Shown: one piece after another, positions 21,168 to 31,786 of the stretch
Numbering within the stretch: the stretch's first letter is position 1
Layout of the letters: each line of letters starts with the position of its first letter
Source: Perkinsus marinus ATCC 50983
Lineage: Eukaryota > Perkinsozoa > Perkinsida > Perkinsidae
Length of the DNA: 64,000 nt
Direction of reading: 5' to 3'
NCBI RefSeq assembly: GCF_000006405.1
Contig: NW_003200768.1
Span: 186,039 to 250,038, forward strand
The notes under the pieces: model-generated
Seen by the model: only the letters and a program-made list of their open reading frames with translations
Database searches by the model: none
Told to the model about the DNA's origin: nothing
Program-made: the position numbers and the translations under genes

Positions 21168-22244
21168 TCATCCCCCGGATGCTCTCGGGTCGTCAATTAC
21201 ATTGACGGCTCGCGGGAGGGACACCATCACATCCTCCTCACTGAAGAAGCCGTTGGGGTACCGCCAGGTGATGGGCTCACCAGGAGAGATGTCCCTCACC
21301 GCTCGAACTCGCAGACCGCCGTCGTGGGGTCTAAGCTGGGCATTCGGACTAGTCGAGTGGTTCACCAAGTACCAGAGGTCACCCCCGCCGATCGGGTCTG
21401 CCATGTCGAAGGTCTCCCTGTTGTAGTACAAGGACATACCGCCACGGCTCTCGTGGATGATCGTGAGGAAGCAGTGCTCTGGATGGCCTCGCTTGCGGAG
21501 CTTGTCGATGTCAGCATGGCTGTTGATGCTGTACTTGGTAACTTTCGAGAATATTATACACTCACCGTCCTCAAACGACCTCGAGGCAATGAGCACTCGA
21601 CCACAGTCTTGGTGGTCCACAACACGAAGGCCCATGGCCTTGAGAAGGCACGAATGCTTGGCATCGAGAGGACTCGCTGGCAACTCAATGATCGCAGTAC
21701 GGGTTCTACGACTAGGCGAGCGCAACATGGCCAAAGAGGGCCCCTTCTTCTGTGAAGTGATCGCCTTGAGAAGAGCGAAGTCAGACGCCGCCGGAATAGT
21801 GTCATCACCAGGCTTCAGGATGGCCGCAGTGGTACGACAAGGACTCAACCACACCGACTTGCATTGGTGGGCGAACACCAGACGCTTCTCCTTGTGTTGA
21901 AGTGATAAGCACGTGGCAGAGGTAGGCCACCACGAACCCCAAGGGGCGTGCTTTCCACTGGTTTCCACGCTCCCATCGTCTTGTAGGGCAACGACGAGTG
22001 GGGATTGCGATTTGCCGACTTTGTATGGGAGCTCGATAATAGTAAGCGTTGCCGGGCACTTGGGGAAGTTCTTCGAAATGGTCTGATGGGCTTGCAAGCT
22101 CAGTGTAGCAGTATCACCATCGGCTGGCTTGACCATTGCGTGGAGTAGTGAAACAATGGATGGACTGCGAGGCACCAGTTCTCCACCGCCATTAACCGAC
22201 ACAACAAGGCGCCTGCGGCTATCGGAATCACCATTGTCGCACAA
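21168..22244 (-). CDS. SET-domain protein (putative lysine methyltransferase)
   Basis: One exon of 358 codons from ATG 22244. The C-terminal third carries the SET core: GRVLIASRSFEDGECIIFSK starts the domain, then GGDLWYLVNHSTSPNAQLRP (the NHSxxPN motif that binds SAM) and VRAVRDISPGEPITWRYPNG (the GE.I...Y motif). There is no cysteine-rich post-SET and no pre-SET, so it is not a SUV39 or SET1 type by appearance. The N-terminal 200 residues match nothing I know. Proteins of this kind methylate lysines on histones or other proteins. It converges on the PHD-finger gene, and both could act in chromatin. Intronless like that neighbour. Confidence 0.82.
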   Translation of the reverse strand: MCDNGDSDSRRRLVVSVNGGGELVPRSPSIVSLLHAMVKPADGDTATLSLQAHQTISKNFPKCPATLTIIELPYKVGKSQSPLVVALQDDGSVETSGKHAPWGSWWPTSATCLSLQHKEKRLVFAHQCKSVWLSPCRTTAAILKPGDDTIPAASDFALLKAITSQKKGPSLAMLRSPSRRTRTAIIELPASPLDAKHSCLLKAMGLRVVDHQDCGRVLIASRSFEDGECIIFSKVTKYSINSHADIDKLRKRGHPEHCFLTIIHESRGGMSLYYNRETFDMADPIGGGDLWYLVNHSTSPNAQLRPHDGGLRVRAVRDISPGEPITWRYPNGFFSEEDVMVSLPRAVNVIDDPRASGG

Positions 22245-22440
22245 ACGTTATAAACAGTTTCGATGCACTTCTTTGGTGTCACTGCAAGAGCGGCAACACC
22301 TACACTATTTCGATCAATCATTGCATTAGGTCGCAGCTGGAGGTGTTTGAGAACACTGCGGCTTGGGGGAATGAGGGGACAGTGCTAATGCGAGATGAAA
22401 AAACTCAACATCTAAAGAGATTAAAATGAAAACAAGTGAA

Positions 22441-23418
22441 TCAGAACTCCTCGGGGTCCACATTTTCCAATACATCTTCCAACACGTCGTTGACATCACC
22501 ACTGGGCCGCGCCAGCATCACAGCCACGGGCCGTCGCAAGAAAGGGAAAATATCGCGAAATCCAGTGAAGGGCTGATCATGCGTATCGTAGATGAACTCC
22601 ATCGCCTGGCGTAGACTAGACTGCAGACTGCCCTTGTCCACCACAAACAAGTACCTGAGACTAGGTATTGCTAACTCAATGAGGTTATCGTTTTTACATG
22701 ACGACCGCCCATACGAGACCTGCGAGGTACCGGTACATGGGAACGTCCGGAAGTCGTTTCTGCTGAACTTGGTGATGTACCCAACCTGAAAAATATTCAA
22801 ATTTGCTATCAAAATATCTCGAAACCAGACTGTGAGAATTATATCATGTTACAATCAAGGTCGCAGATTCGTCACGAACCACATATGTTAGAATCAAGAT
22901 CGACACTAGCAGAATTAATCACGATCAGTTCATCACAAGTTTTAGATCAGGCCTGCACTCTTGACAATAGCCGTGGAATTATTCCGACCACGGAATGAAC
23001 CCTTTTCGCCGTTACTACCAACAGTGATCCTCGACAACAGATACAAAGTCACTTGATAGCTGATCGCCGATCTGTGTTGGCCCCAGGTGAAGTAAGCCGC
23101 AACAAAACCAGCAACAGCAGGGTTGAGTTTCACACTCCCCATGCTGCGGTCCATGAGGCTCCTCAACAGCTTATATACGAAGGCGTATGTGCCCAGCGTA
23201 ATGCCGTGCTCTCTCGTGCTTTGCAATATCCACTCCAAATTTTCCCCTAGTGTTCTGTGGCCCCCATACAAAGTCGTCATCACCACACAGTGAGCCAAGC
23301 GTAACTTAGCCGCGTACTCGAACCCATTACGGGCGCTCAAACAGGCTTCGATGAGGCACTCCTTGAGAGTAGGTGATGACGGGGGAGAACCCCGCAAGTA
23401 GGAGGTCAGATCTGGCAT
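22441..23418 (-). CDS. PXMP4: Peroxisomal membrane protein 4 (PXMP4; Tim17/22/23 family)
   Basis: Two exons. ATG 23418 starts MPDLTSYLRGSPPSSPTLKE, then NGFEYAAKLRLAHCVVMTTL, TREHGITLGTYAFVYKLLRS and FVAAYFTWGQHRSAISYQVT ending LYLLSRITVG. After an intron (roughly 22980-22790, acceptor TTTTTCAG) the second exon contains LFVVDKGSLQSSLRQAMEFI and FTGFRDIFPFLRR, stop at 22441. The order KxRxxHxxVMTxL / FVYKxLR / YLLSRI / LQSSLxxxMxxxYD is that of PXMP4, a small multi-pass peroxisomal membrane protein of unknown transport role related to Tim17. The longer frame to 23460 starts with GTG, so I prefer ATG 23418. Presence implies peroxisomes. Confidence 0.82.
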
Positions 23419-23584
23419 GGTCAGACCTGTGGCACTTCTGATTGAAATACTGTAAAACACAATACGATGGTTTACTAAACTTGGATTGGCAATAGAATGG
23501 ACTACGCGAGAGTACTAGTTTACTGTAATACTACAACCAGTGACAGTCGTATGAAATTCGCGAATTCCTACGATGGCAATTCCT

Positions 23585-24481
23585 CTATCTGCTGGTCGTT
23601 TCCCCATTGAACTCGCCAGGAACAGTTGTGGATTCCGTGCTTGCTTCCTCACCAGGAGGCCGGGACAATGGCATCACTTCGCTGCTGTTGACGACACATA
23701 AATTTTCCGGACCCATTCTGAACATGCCAAGCACGAGGCCATTCAACACCACCGTTCCTTGAGAGTGTCCACCATCGACCGCTAAATGCCATCTCACAGT
23801 ACGGTTATCCCAGGCACATAAAACGTCGCCACTGCTGCCCAGGACAGCACCCATGCACCAGATCGGCGTTTCCGCTTGAAGGCATATGCGACGCTTACGC
23901 TTGCACGTTCGCGTCGCCCGCTCCCTACGACCACCGGTCAACCGCAGTGGCTCGGTGCCTTGCTCCTGGTCCTCGCGAAACACCACACAAGCGGCAGTCT
24001 CGACTCCCAGCACATAGCCATCGAACCAGTCAACACCCAGAAGCCGCTCGCCGTGCCCTCGGGACCAGCTTAGGGAGTGACTTACACTAAGAGGAGCTCC
24101 CACGCCATCCCAGTGAAGTAGAAACAGACGATATTCGGAGCCTCGGGCCACGCCCGCCACCAACCCACGAGTATCGTCGCGCCACCTCAAACAGGTGACC
24201 GGCGTGGTGGCCACCCCTGGAAGCTTGAGCTTAGCAAGTACTTCTATCGCATCGGCCTCCCTGTTCGGCGAGGCTATACACACCATAGCCTTCCTGTTAC
24301 CAATGGCCACCCAGTTGAGACCGATTCCACGGCCAACATCAGAGCAAGCATACGGTGCCATGATCGCTTCATGGCTGGTCTCACGTACGGCCAGCCGGTC
24401 TGGGAACCTGATAACACCATGACGTAGGCAGGAGCCGTGCACTGCTACCCGATCCATCGCCCAAACGAGGTGCCAACCCAT
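23585..24481 (-). CDS. WD-repeat-like beta-propeller protein (possible)
   Basis: Open frame ending at 23585. The first ATG is at 24481 (MGWHLVWAMDRVAVHGSCLR); the open frame continues upstream to 24592 with a hydrophobic stretch IAFVVVLVAPTIVPAL, so a signal-anchor exon is possible. The interior has blade-like units: LNWVAIGNRKAMVCIASPNR, VTCLRWRDDTRGLVAGVA, WFDGYVLGVETAACVVFRED and SSGDVLCAWDNRTVRWHLAV, with repeating hydrophobic-W/F-D spacing. A basic patch TCKRKRRIC lies mid-protein. No specific family recognised. It may be downstream exons of the WD gene at 24772-25380, but that frame ends in a stop and no convincing intron joins them. Confidence 0.55.
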   Translation of the reverse strand: MGWHLVWAMDRVAVHGSCLRHGVIRFPDRLAVRETSHEAIMAPYACSDVGRGIGLNWVAIGNRKAMVCIASPNREADAIEVLAKLKLPGVATTPVTCLRWRDDTRGLVAGVARGSEYRLFLLHWDGVGAPLSVSHSLSWSRGHGERLLGVDWFDGYVLGVETAACVVFREDQEQGTEPLRLTGGRRERATRTCKRKRRICLQAETPIWCMGAVLGSSGDVLCAWDNRTVRWHLAVDGGHSQGTVVLNGLVLGMFRMGPENLCVVNSSEVMPLSRPPGEEASTESTTVPGEFNGETTSR

Positions 24482-24771
24482 ACACCCTCCAACGTGTCCG
24501 TCCGTCGGGACACCATCGGTACTGCGAAGTGGATTTGCTCGCAAGGCGGGAACGATGGTGGGGGCTACCAAAACGACCACAAAGGCGATCAAACATTGCC
24601 TCCAAAAAGCATTCCAAAAACGTTCACCCCCCGGAGATGCTCTTTATGAAAAATAGCTCCACGTAAACCTCTGTAGGATACATGGACTTCAAGTATGGTT
24701 TGACCGACGTACGTATAAGGAAGTAATTCAAGAAACGGCAACCCCCCCCCCTCGGGAAGCTCTACGTACAA

Positions 24772-25380
24772 CTATTTTATTATACAAAGCTCAGCAGAAT
24801 TCATCAGTCGGGCCTCAGCGTTCCCCCCATGACAACTTACAAAGACAGCCTTGACGAAAAGTACGTCCTCAAGCGTCGTCCGGTTCGTCGCCTTCCATAT
24901 CCGCACTACCCCATCGGAAGCTCCCGTGACTACGTATCCCCCATAGGAGGCAACGCTCACTACCCCCAGCGCTGGAGCCGACTTGTCCGACCCAGACTCG
25001 GCGAATTCGGCAAACACATGTTTATGGCACAGCACGGTCTTGGGCTCCGGAATTCGGGTATCCCAAATCGCCGCTATACCATCACTGGTTCCCACTATCA
25101 GCTGGTTGTCATTCAGTACTTGCCAGCATAGCACGATGCCACCGTGTAGATCCATAGATGTGCCGAAGGTGCGGTATGGTCGACAGGCAGCGGCGAGCCC
25201 TGTAGAGCACGGCTGGAAACCTGTATATATACCAGATTGGCACACGAAGCCCCCATGGCCTTCACTAGCGATTAGCGACGGTTTGGGAGGATCCGCTGGA
25301 GGCAGCCGCTTCCGGTGTGGAGGTGAATAGCCGAGCTGTGCAGCAGCAGCAGCATCCGCCGAGGCCTCTTGGTGGTGCAT
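24772..25380 (-). CDS. WD40-repeat protein
   Basis: A single frame of 202 codons from ATG 25380. After an Ala-rich start, blades read DLHGGIVLCWQVLNDNQLIV, GTSDGIAAIWDTRIPEPKT and VVTGASDGVVRIWKATNRT, with the GTSDG...IWD and GASDG...IWK endings typical of WD40 repeats. The upstream part (GFVCQSGIYTGFQPCSTGLA) is likely an additional blade. Only about three blades are present, too few for a closed seven-blade propeller, so either more exons exist or it is the C-terminal part of a larger gene. GNB1L/ASA1-type proteins have similar endings, but I cannot assign it. Confidence 0.6.
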   Translation of the reverse strand: MHHQEASADAAAAAQLGYSPPHRKRLPPADPPKPSLIASEGHGGFVCQSGIYTGFQPCSTGLAAACRPYRTFGTSMDLHGGIVLCWQVLNDNQLIVGTSDGIAAIWDTRIPEPKTVLCHKHVFAEFAESGSDKSAPALGVVSVASYGGYVVTGASDGVVRIWKATNRTTLEDVLFVKAVFVSCHGGNAEARLMNSAELCIIK

Positions 25381-25572
25381 AGGAAGGAGGACAGACGGCT
25401 GTTAGACAGTAGTAGAGGAAAAACACCAAGACTGAGCACGATCACTCGGGCACCCCGACTTCTCATACCGTAACAGCCCGAACAATTGATAAAACACTAC
25501 AAGCATCTGTGTATTACGAGAACCGCCAACGTGACCATGCATGCTATCAACAGTCAGCGTCCTGGACCAGTC

Positions 25573-26638
25573 CTAGTCGGGCCATCTGACAACAGAATGA
25601 GTACTACAGCCTTTCCCACTACCCCCAACCTGAGCCCGGCGCTTCGCCTGACGTGTTGAGCTCTTCCTCTGCTCCTCCATATAAGCTGTCATACATGCAT
25701 CGCTACAGAACGGTTTTTGATCTCGGAACACGACGGGGAATGCGTCCTGGCAAGCGCCGAAATTCCAATATATTTTCTCTCAGCTTCTACCCGGTGAATC
25801 TTCATGCAGTAATAGCAGCACCAATAGCCTTCCTCACGATGGGCCTCCGTGGCCACTTCCACTTGGCGGGCGGGCAGCCTGTAGTCGGAGCCGCCGCACT
25901 CTCGTGAGGACCAAAAACCCGCGCTCTCCCTCCACTGGTGCACCTTCCAAGATTTCGAGACAAGTTGCATGACAATCATTACCGCCTCTGCGAATCGCTC
26001 AGCTTCCAGCCGCTCGTCCGGACCTTTCTCCACGGAGCAGTTCACCGGCTGCGCCCCCTGTCCCGCCAGACCCCTAACTTCAACTTCAACCTTATCTACT
26101 GCAAGGGCTCACTCAGTCGCACTGCTGCTTGTACATACGCGGGTCGAGGACGTTTCCTGCCTGCCAGACCTAGGACTTCCTCACTATACGTATGTACTAG
26201 CCAAGGCGATGAACAAGTCCTACGATTTAGTCTTCTGCATAGAAGCTCCAGTAGACATCCCTGCACTGAGCCGTTCAGAAGGAGCAGATGAAGACTGGTT
26301 CGAGTCAATCGCCGGAAGTCGTCGCGGCCGGTGCTTGCGCTTAAGTACGTGATCAGCGAACCCCCTAGTGAGCTGAGAGGGTACACGTGACCGAACTGAT
26401 GATCCCTTTCCTACTGGCTCGACGGTGGAGGCCGACTTCCAACTGTGATGGGGAGCCGTGGAGACAGCCTGATAAGGGAATAAAGCGACTGGATGTCTCA
26501 TCTGCATTAGCCCCGTGATGTACGTACCTCTCGTGCTAGTTTGACCTTCCGCAGCTCCTCGAGAATCGCTTCATTTTGCTGTATTAGCTTCTTCGTGGCG
26601 GCAGCCGATACTTCTATCTCCCTCAGCCGTGGAACCAT
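25573..26638 (-). CDS. Coiled-coil protein with C-terminal FCS-like zinc-binding motif
   Basis: ATG 26638 opens MVPRLREIEVSAAATKKLIQ and QNEAILEELRKVKLAREV, a short coiled coil. Basic/Ser-rich exons follow (VLKRKHRPRRLPAIDSNQSS near 26320). A later exon reads DERLEAERFAEAVMIVMQLV and YWCCYYCMKIHR. A 44-nt intron (GTAGAAGC...TTGCCAG, about 25785-25742) joins this to DAFPVVFRDQKPFCSDACMT and AYMEEQRKSSTRQAKRR, stop 25573-25575. The CCYYC...FCSDAC pairs look like a treble-clef or FCS/MYM-type zinc site. Splicing of the middle (26500-26050) is uncertain. No family or function assigned. Confidence 0.5.
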
Positions 26639-26639
26639 A

Positions 26640-28051
26640 CAGGGAATATTCCTACTGCAGGGCACCCTCAACGAGCCCGCCTGTGTCACCAAACATTCAC
26701 ACCCGCTTGCACGCATACACACGTCACGCGTGCAAAAGTGTGGTAGTAGCAGCAGAGATCACTTCTGGTCTCTCGCCTCTGCCAGCCTATCGTCCGAGAC
26801 ACCCGCATAGTGATATAGTCCGGCACCAGTGCGGTAATGAAACTGCTCACACTAAACGTTTCTCAAGCTCAACGGAACTGAGGCAACCCAGGAATCCTGG
26901 AGAGCTATGAATAACGAGTGCACGATAGTGCTTCCCCGCGTGATGGTGCCCATCACAGACGACATGAACCTACCTGCAATCCTGAGACTTTAACATATAA
27001 TGTGGCCTTCTGATCATATACGTCCATACACCCACTGCCAGAGACATGAACGCATGTGAGACACACTAAGAAGCCACCGAGCCGTTGCGTGTCAACTTGA
27101 CACTGTCGAAGTCGCAACGCATAGTAGCGCATGCTACGGGATGTCAACGGATACCTTGATTCAACATATCCGTTGGAATACCTGTTAGTCCATGCGAACC
27201 GTGTTGGCCCCCCGGAGAGAGCCAACATTGTCGTAGCATCTCTGACAGCTAACACGCCAGATTTAGTGCGACAACGCAGAATCCGCACCCTATGCAACTT
27301 TCCCGACGCACGACCTCCGAATTTACGACAAAACCCGCCACGAACTTGCAGGACTTAGTGGTGCTAAGTGCTGATACAGTACCACCCTGAGTGGTTGCTG
27401 AACTACAGCGATGTGAAAAGGGATACTCAACGCCCCCTCGGAAAACTCACAACGACATTGCCATACTGTATAACGCGGCACATAACGACAATATAATCCT
27501 CGGCGGCCGACGGCAAAGTCTATAATAATGATAACGATGAGATCACACTACAAAACCAAACACAGCTACTCAAGGGTGATAACGAGGGTAGTCGACATAC
27601 ACCCGGGATCCAACTAGGAAAGTATATTATATTCCCCTTGACTACGTCGTTAATCATATCTGCACGGAGACGAGTCTATTACGAATACACTAGTAGCTGA
27701 AAAGGTAAGTTGCCCTCAAGACTGGAACCCTGTCATAAGATTAGCAACAAACAATATGGTAGCACAGTCACTATCAATCATCATCATAATTGCAAATGGT
27801 CGTTGCCATGTCACTTTCTCGCTCTACATCTACCGAGAGTGTCGCGACATCGAACGCGACAGTCCCCTCAAAAGTACACTGCAGTCCTGCAAAAAATATA
27901 GGTATAATGGGATAGGTGCTGGTGGTGGCTTATCAACGCCACACCGAGAGACTATCTACAAACCACCAAAGTGCAACCTCGAAGCTGACCAATACTAGCT
28001 AGCTGAGAGATAGCACTAGGACAACGTAGTTATGCTGTCGAGCTGCTCCGC
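26640..28051. other. Mostly non-coding stretch
   Basis: Open frames here are short and lack conserved words. I note only a small hairpin (CAACGGATA at 27145-27153 with TATCCGTTG at 27167-27175). Confidence 0.4.
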
Positions 28052-28151
28052 NNNNNNNNNNNNNNNNNNNNNNNNNNNNNNNNNNNNNNNNNNNNNNNNN
28101 NNNNNNNNNNNNNNNNNNNNNNNNNNNNNNNNNNNNNNNNNNNNNNNNNNN
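28052..28151. other. Assembly gap (100 N)
   Basis: Exactly 100 N; true size unknown. Confidence 1.
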
Positions 28152-28439
28152 ATCACATAAGAACCGACCGACCCGGCGAATGCGTAGGGCTCGATTGCAC
28201 GCTGGAAGCGTACTGGAGCTACTAGTATAGCCACAGTCGAAGGTGTTAACACTGGCCGTAGACTTCACCGAAGCATCACAACAGACGCTTCCGGAACCAT
28301 CACCGCAACAGTCACGGTAGGAGACTCTGGTGTGGTAGATGTGGGACGCTGCTACGCCTTCGGAATCCACCGCCTCCTCAACGACGAATCTACCACGCCT
28401 CTGGACGCCACCGATACGTAGCGGGACCGATTCGGCCAT
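28152..28439 (-). CDS. Possible N-terminal exon of an unknown gene running into the gap
   Basis: ATG 28439 begins MAESVPLRIGGVQRRGRFVV and continues EEAVDSEGVAASHIYHTRVS before a Cys/Ser-rich stretch that runs into the gap at 28151. The first 45 codons have good protein-like composition; later codons may be intron. No homology recognised. Confidence 0.25.
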
Positions 28440-29044
28440 GAAAGGAGACCCGGAGAGGACCCCGTTAAGAGATTATCCAACAACACCTGCACATGCGATT
28501 AAACCAAGTGGAATGCTCGGCGACTGACAAGAGTCGATCTCGCTGCGATCATTTCATGGCGAACCACTTTGCGCTCGCCCGGACGAACTTGAAACGCGCA
28601 CAGGATTTTCCAGTTCGCTGTCTCTCAAGGAACGCGCTCAATCACAGATAACAATTTACATTTAGGCAGATGGACTCTATTGAACTACCAAACTCGAAGC
28701 ACGTGGGTCTAGGGACAAGCTAGACTTGTCCAGGGAGAGCCGGATTTGACGATAGCACTCGCGAGATTGATGTTGTTGGATATCCATGATACCAAGGATG
28801 TCGCGTCTGCATGAAAGATGGGATAATTATAATTTTCAAGCAAGCTCGCTCTTGAGCTCGCTGAAGAGGGGATAACTTGAGCAGGATAACAGCTAAATCT
28901 CGACTAACAAAACAGGACACAACAGCACTCCGGTCTGCGAGCCATTCTCGATCCGTGCGCACGTACGTGATGGAATTCGGCACGCGTACGCTGTGTAATG
29001 ATCGTCCCTTCTCTTTCGAAATTAACTTGGGTCCCAAGTAAATT

Positions 29045-29075
29045 GCACCCTAGTGCCTCGAAGGCACAAGGGTGC
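29045..29075. other. Near-perfect short hairpin
   Basis: GCACCCT-A-GTGCCT, loop CGA, AGGCAC-A-AGGGTGC: 13 paired bases with a single A/A mismatch. It lies in otherwise featureless DNA upstream of the FHA/RING-CH gene. Confidence 0.7.
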
Positions 29076-29470
29076 ATCAGTGCAACCATGCAATGGGACG
29101 GTTTCAGACGCCAACAAGACATCGTGATGTAGTCACTGTGTTCGGCGCAATATGCGGCGTGTGTAATATGCAGCATCGAACTCTTAATGAATCTCCTTAG
29201 GGCGCGCAGCCTTAGCTTTAAGCGGAGATCCCGTAGATATTGCGTTACATTCTAAGCAAGTTGCAAAGGGCATAAGTGGAGCGGTTCTCAGAAAACTTAA
29301 ACTCTTAGATTAATTTGACCCACTTTCGCGTTCGCGGTCAACCGGGCGTGCGAGAATGCTTACTGGGCGTGCGCTAAAACGATTGAGCATCTTCGACGAG
29401 AGACCAAAACGAGACAACCACTGACCGTGTCTGAAACTTGTTGGCCGAGAGCTTTCTCGTTGATCCTGGA

Positions 29471-31440
29471 ATGAACCCGAGGATCAACAGAGTGATAGTA
29501 GATATTCACCGCGCCACCACTGTGGTGCTCCCAGAGTCTCTTAGGTCCACTCGGGTCTCAACAAGTCCATCAAATCTTCAGTCCGAACTAGCGTTTCCGT
29601 TTGGTCGTTGGGCATGTCCCAGCTCGTCCCGACGGTGTTCACCGAGTCAACGACATGGACTCGGGACTCCCACGATCTGTTCGATTACGAAAGTCAACAT
29701 GTCGTTCGCAGAGACTTCGCTTTAAACCAAACGGTCAGATTCGTGCGGAGCAATGGTAGGCTATATGCCATCAACAGAATTACTCGTTGGTTTCAACGTA
29801 GATGACGTTCGTATGGAAGATGCCTCAGTGGAGGCACTCAGTCGCCCTAGGGAGGAGTCGGACTACCTCATGAAATGTATCAATTTCGACTCAAGGTAGC
29901 TCATGAGTCGTATAAATGATATGAGCGAACTTGTTTCCCATGAGGTTTATGATTCAACCAGCGGATAAGCAGTCCGATGGGAGCCGACTGATTCCCAAAA
30001 GACTATGGCTTGTCGTGAAAGAGGTGCGAGTCAAACTCGACGAATTTGCAACTACTATCATCTGAGCTCAGTTCGGACCCCACACCCTCACCGAAGGAGA
30101 CATTATCAAACTTGGTCGATTCAAATTGCGTGTTCGGCAGCTATGTGCAGATTCCGAAGATCAACTGGTGACATCTAAGCCTTGTTTGATACATTGGGTC
30201 AGCACAGCTCAGGTGCGACCAGACTTGAGCGGCTCTGAAACTGCGACCGCGGCAGCGCGCTGTGCCCCTCCTGAGGCCGATGGTATGCCCTGTAGGATAT
30301 GTTTACTGGAAGTAACACGTGAGCAATTCAGTGAGAGTGCGTTACTCTATGTATAAGGCCTCCGGTTCCGATGAGGACGATCCATTGATCGAAGCGTGTG
30401 CTTGTCGAGGGAGCATTCGTTATGTCCATCTCGGCTGCTTGCGTCACTGGATTCAGGGCAGACTGTGCCTCGGGGGAAACGATGGGCTCAATGCCCCCCA
30501 CACGTACGAGCTGTGTTGTCTCTCGCCGTGAGTGCCGACATAGATATCTGTTCCGCCAACTAGCATGTGAGCTCTGCCGGGTCAACTACCAAACGAATGT
30601 TATACTTCATGATGGGACCACATCGCAGCTCGTGAGTTGCCCATTCTCGAGACAGCGCGCAGTTGGATTCACTCAGGTGCCCTTGCCTGAGACCAAAGCC
30701 CCTTATCTGGTCCTGGAAAATATGGTGCGAATTGATCCTACGCAAGGTAGCAACCTTGAAGGTCAGATATCGAGAATTGCAATTCAGGTATGGATGCCCA
30801 GTCATCTATGCACTCAAAAGGCGTCTACGTCATCTCCCTTGCTGGTAGGAAGGCGTTGAAGCTGGGCCGAGGCCACGAGAGTGATGTACGAATAGCCGAC
30901 GTAGTGCAAAACCATCTCGAGGGAAGAGTCCAGCACAGTTACGGTGCAGGTTTCTATATCGCGGTGGCATGCAACGGTGTCGTTCGCGGACGATGGACGG
31001 TTCATTCTGGAAGACCATAATTCGAAGTTCGGGACGCTGGTGGCGATGCGACGGCCGAAATTGATCAACGCCTCGACAGGTCCGTCAGCATGGAGAACCC
31101 TTTCTGGTTTCGAGTTTGCCTTGGCTCGTTATTGATATACGACGCTGTACAGCCATATAGGGGCTGACCGAACACTGCTATCTGCTCCTCGAACAAACAC
31201 GTTGTTTTAGATGACGATGTGGCTGGTGCGGCTTGTCCGATATTGACGGTTCAAGCCGGGAGAACAGTTTTCAGGATCAGCACGAGGAAGCCCAGGTGGG
31301 TTCATGATAGACTAAGACTGATGTGTGATCTGGTCGTGGGTAGAAGAGTTGAGTCGTCAGATGAGAAGACAATACCGGCAGAAGGGAACGTGGCTCCAGG
31401 CCTAGCCGAGCAACATGTGCTGGCGGCTCAGTCACTATAG
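29471..31440 (+). CDS. FHA - RING-CH (RINGv) - FHA protein, putative E3 ubiquitin ligase
   Basis: Exons in order: RLWLVVKEVRVKLDEFA and GPHTLTEGDIIKLGRFKLRV (about 30000-30140), a first FHA-like part. Then PCRICLLE, an intron (about 30309-30356), DEDDPLIEACACRGSIRYVH and LGCLRHWIQG, and after another intron ACELCRVNYQTN: together the C4HC3 RING-CH. PYLVLENMVRID links to GRKALKLGRGHESDVRIADV, an intron at about 30901-30949, and SISRWHATVSFADDGRFILE with DHNSKFGTLV, a full FHA domain with the R, S, H and N of the phosphothreonine pocket. The final exon reads VQAGRTVFRISTRKP, stop 31440. The 5' end is uncertain: ATG 29471 is one choice and the first exons (29471-29800) are not well supported. 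A phospho-dependent E3 ligase is inferred from the domains. I recall this domain order from alveolate proteins. Confidence 0.72.
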
Positions 31441-31786
31441 CAACAGATCTTGGTCGTTGTGGAGACAGCGAGATTGGGATTCATTTCTGCCGTTGTTGAC
31501 TCTACTCTGTGAGCTACCCTTCATCGAATTGATTATAATACGGCTACACGATTCGGCTTAGCTCTCTTGAGTAGCCTTCCCTGATTACACCGATGTACAC
31601 TTGTTCTCTCGAGTAGTTAGTACTCAGATAGTTACCCAACTAGTGTGACGTGTTAGACCATCTCAATATCGATGGTGGTGGTGGTGGTAATCATATTTTT
31701 GTCATCCCAAGAGCTCGTCTTGAGTTGATCGGGTCTGTCTACGAGACCTATGTTCTCCCCAGTTCCTCATCGTACACCCATTTCTT

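Noticed and set aside
26953-27297. 114-codon minus-strand open frame
   Set aside because: No recognisable motif, no splice-consistent neighbours, and composition close to random.
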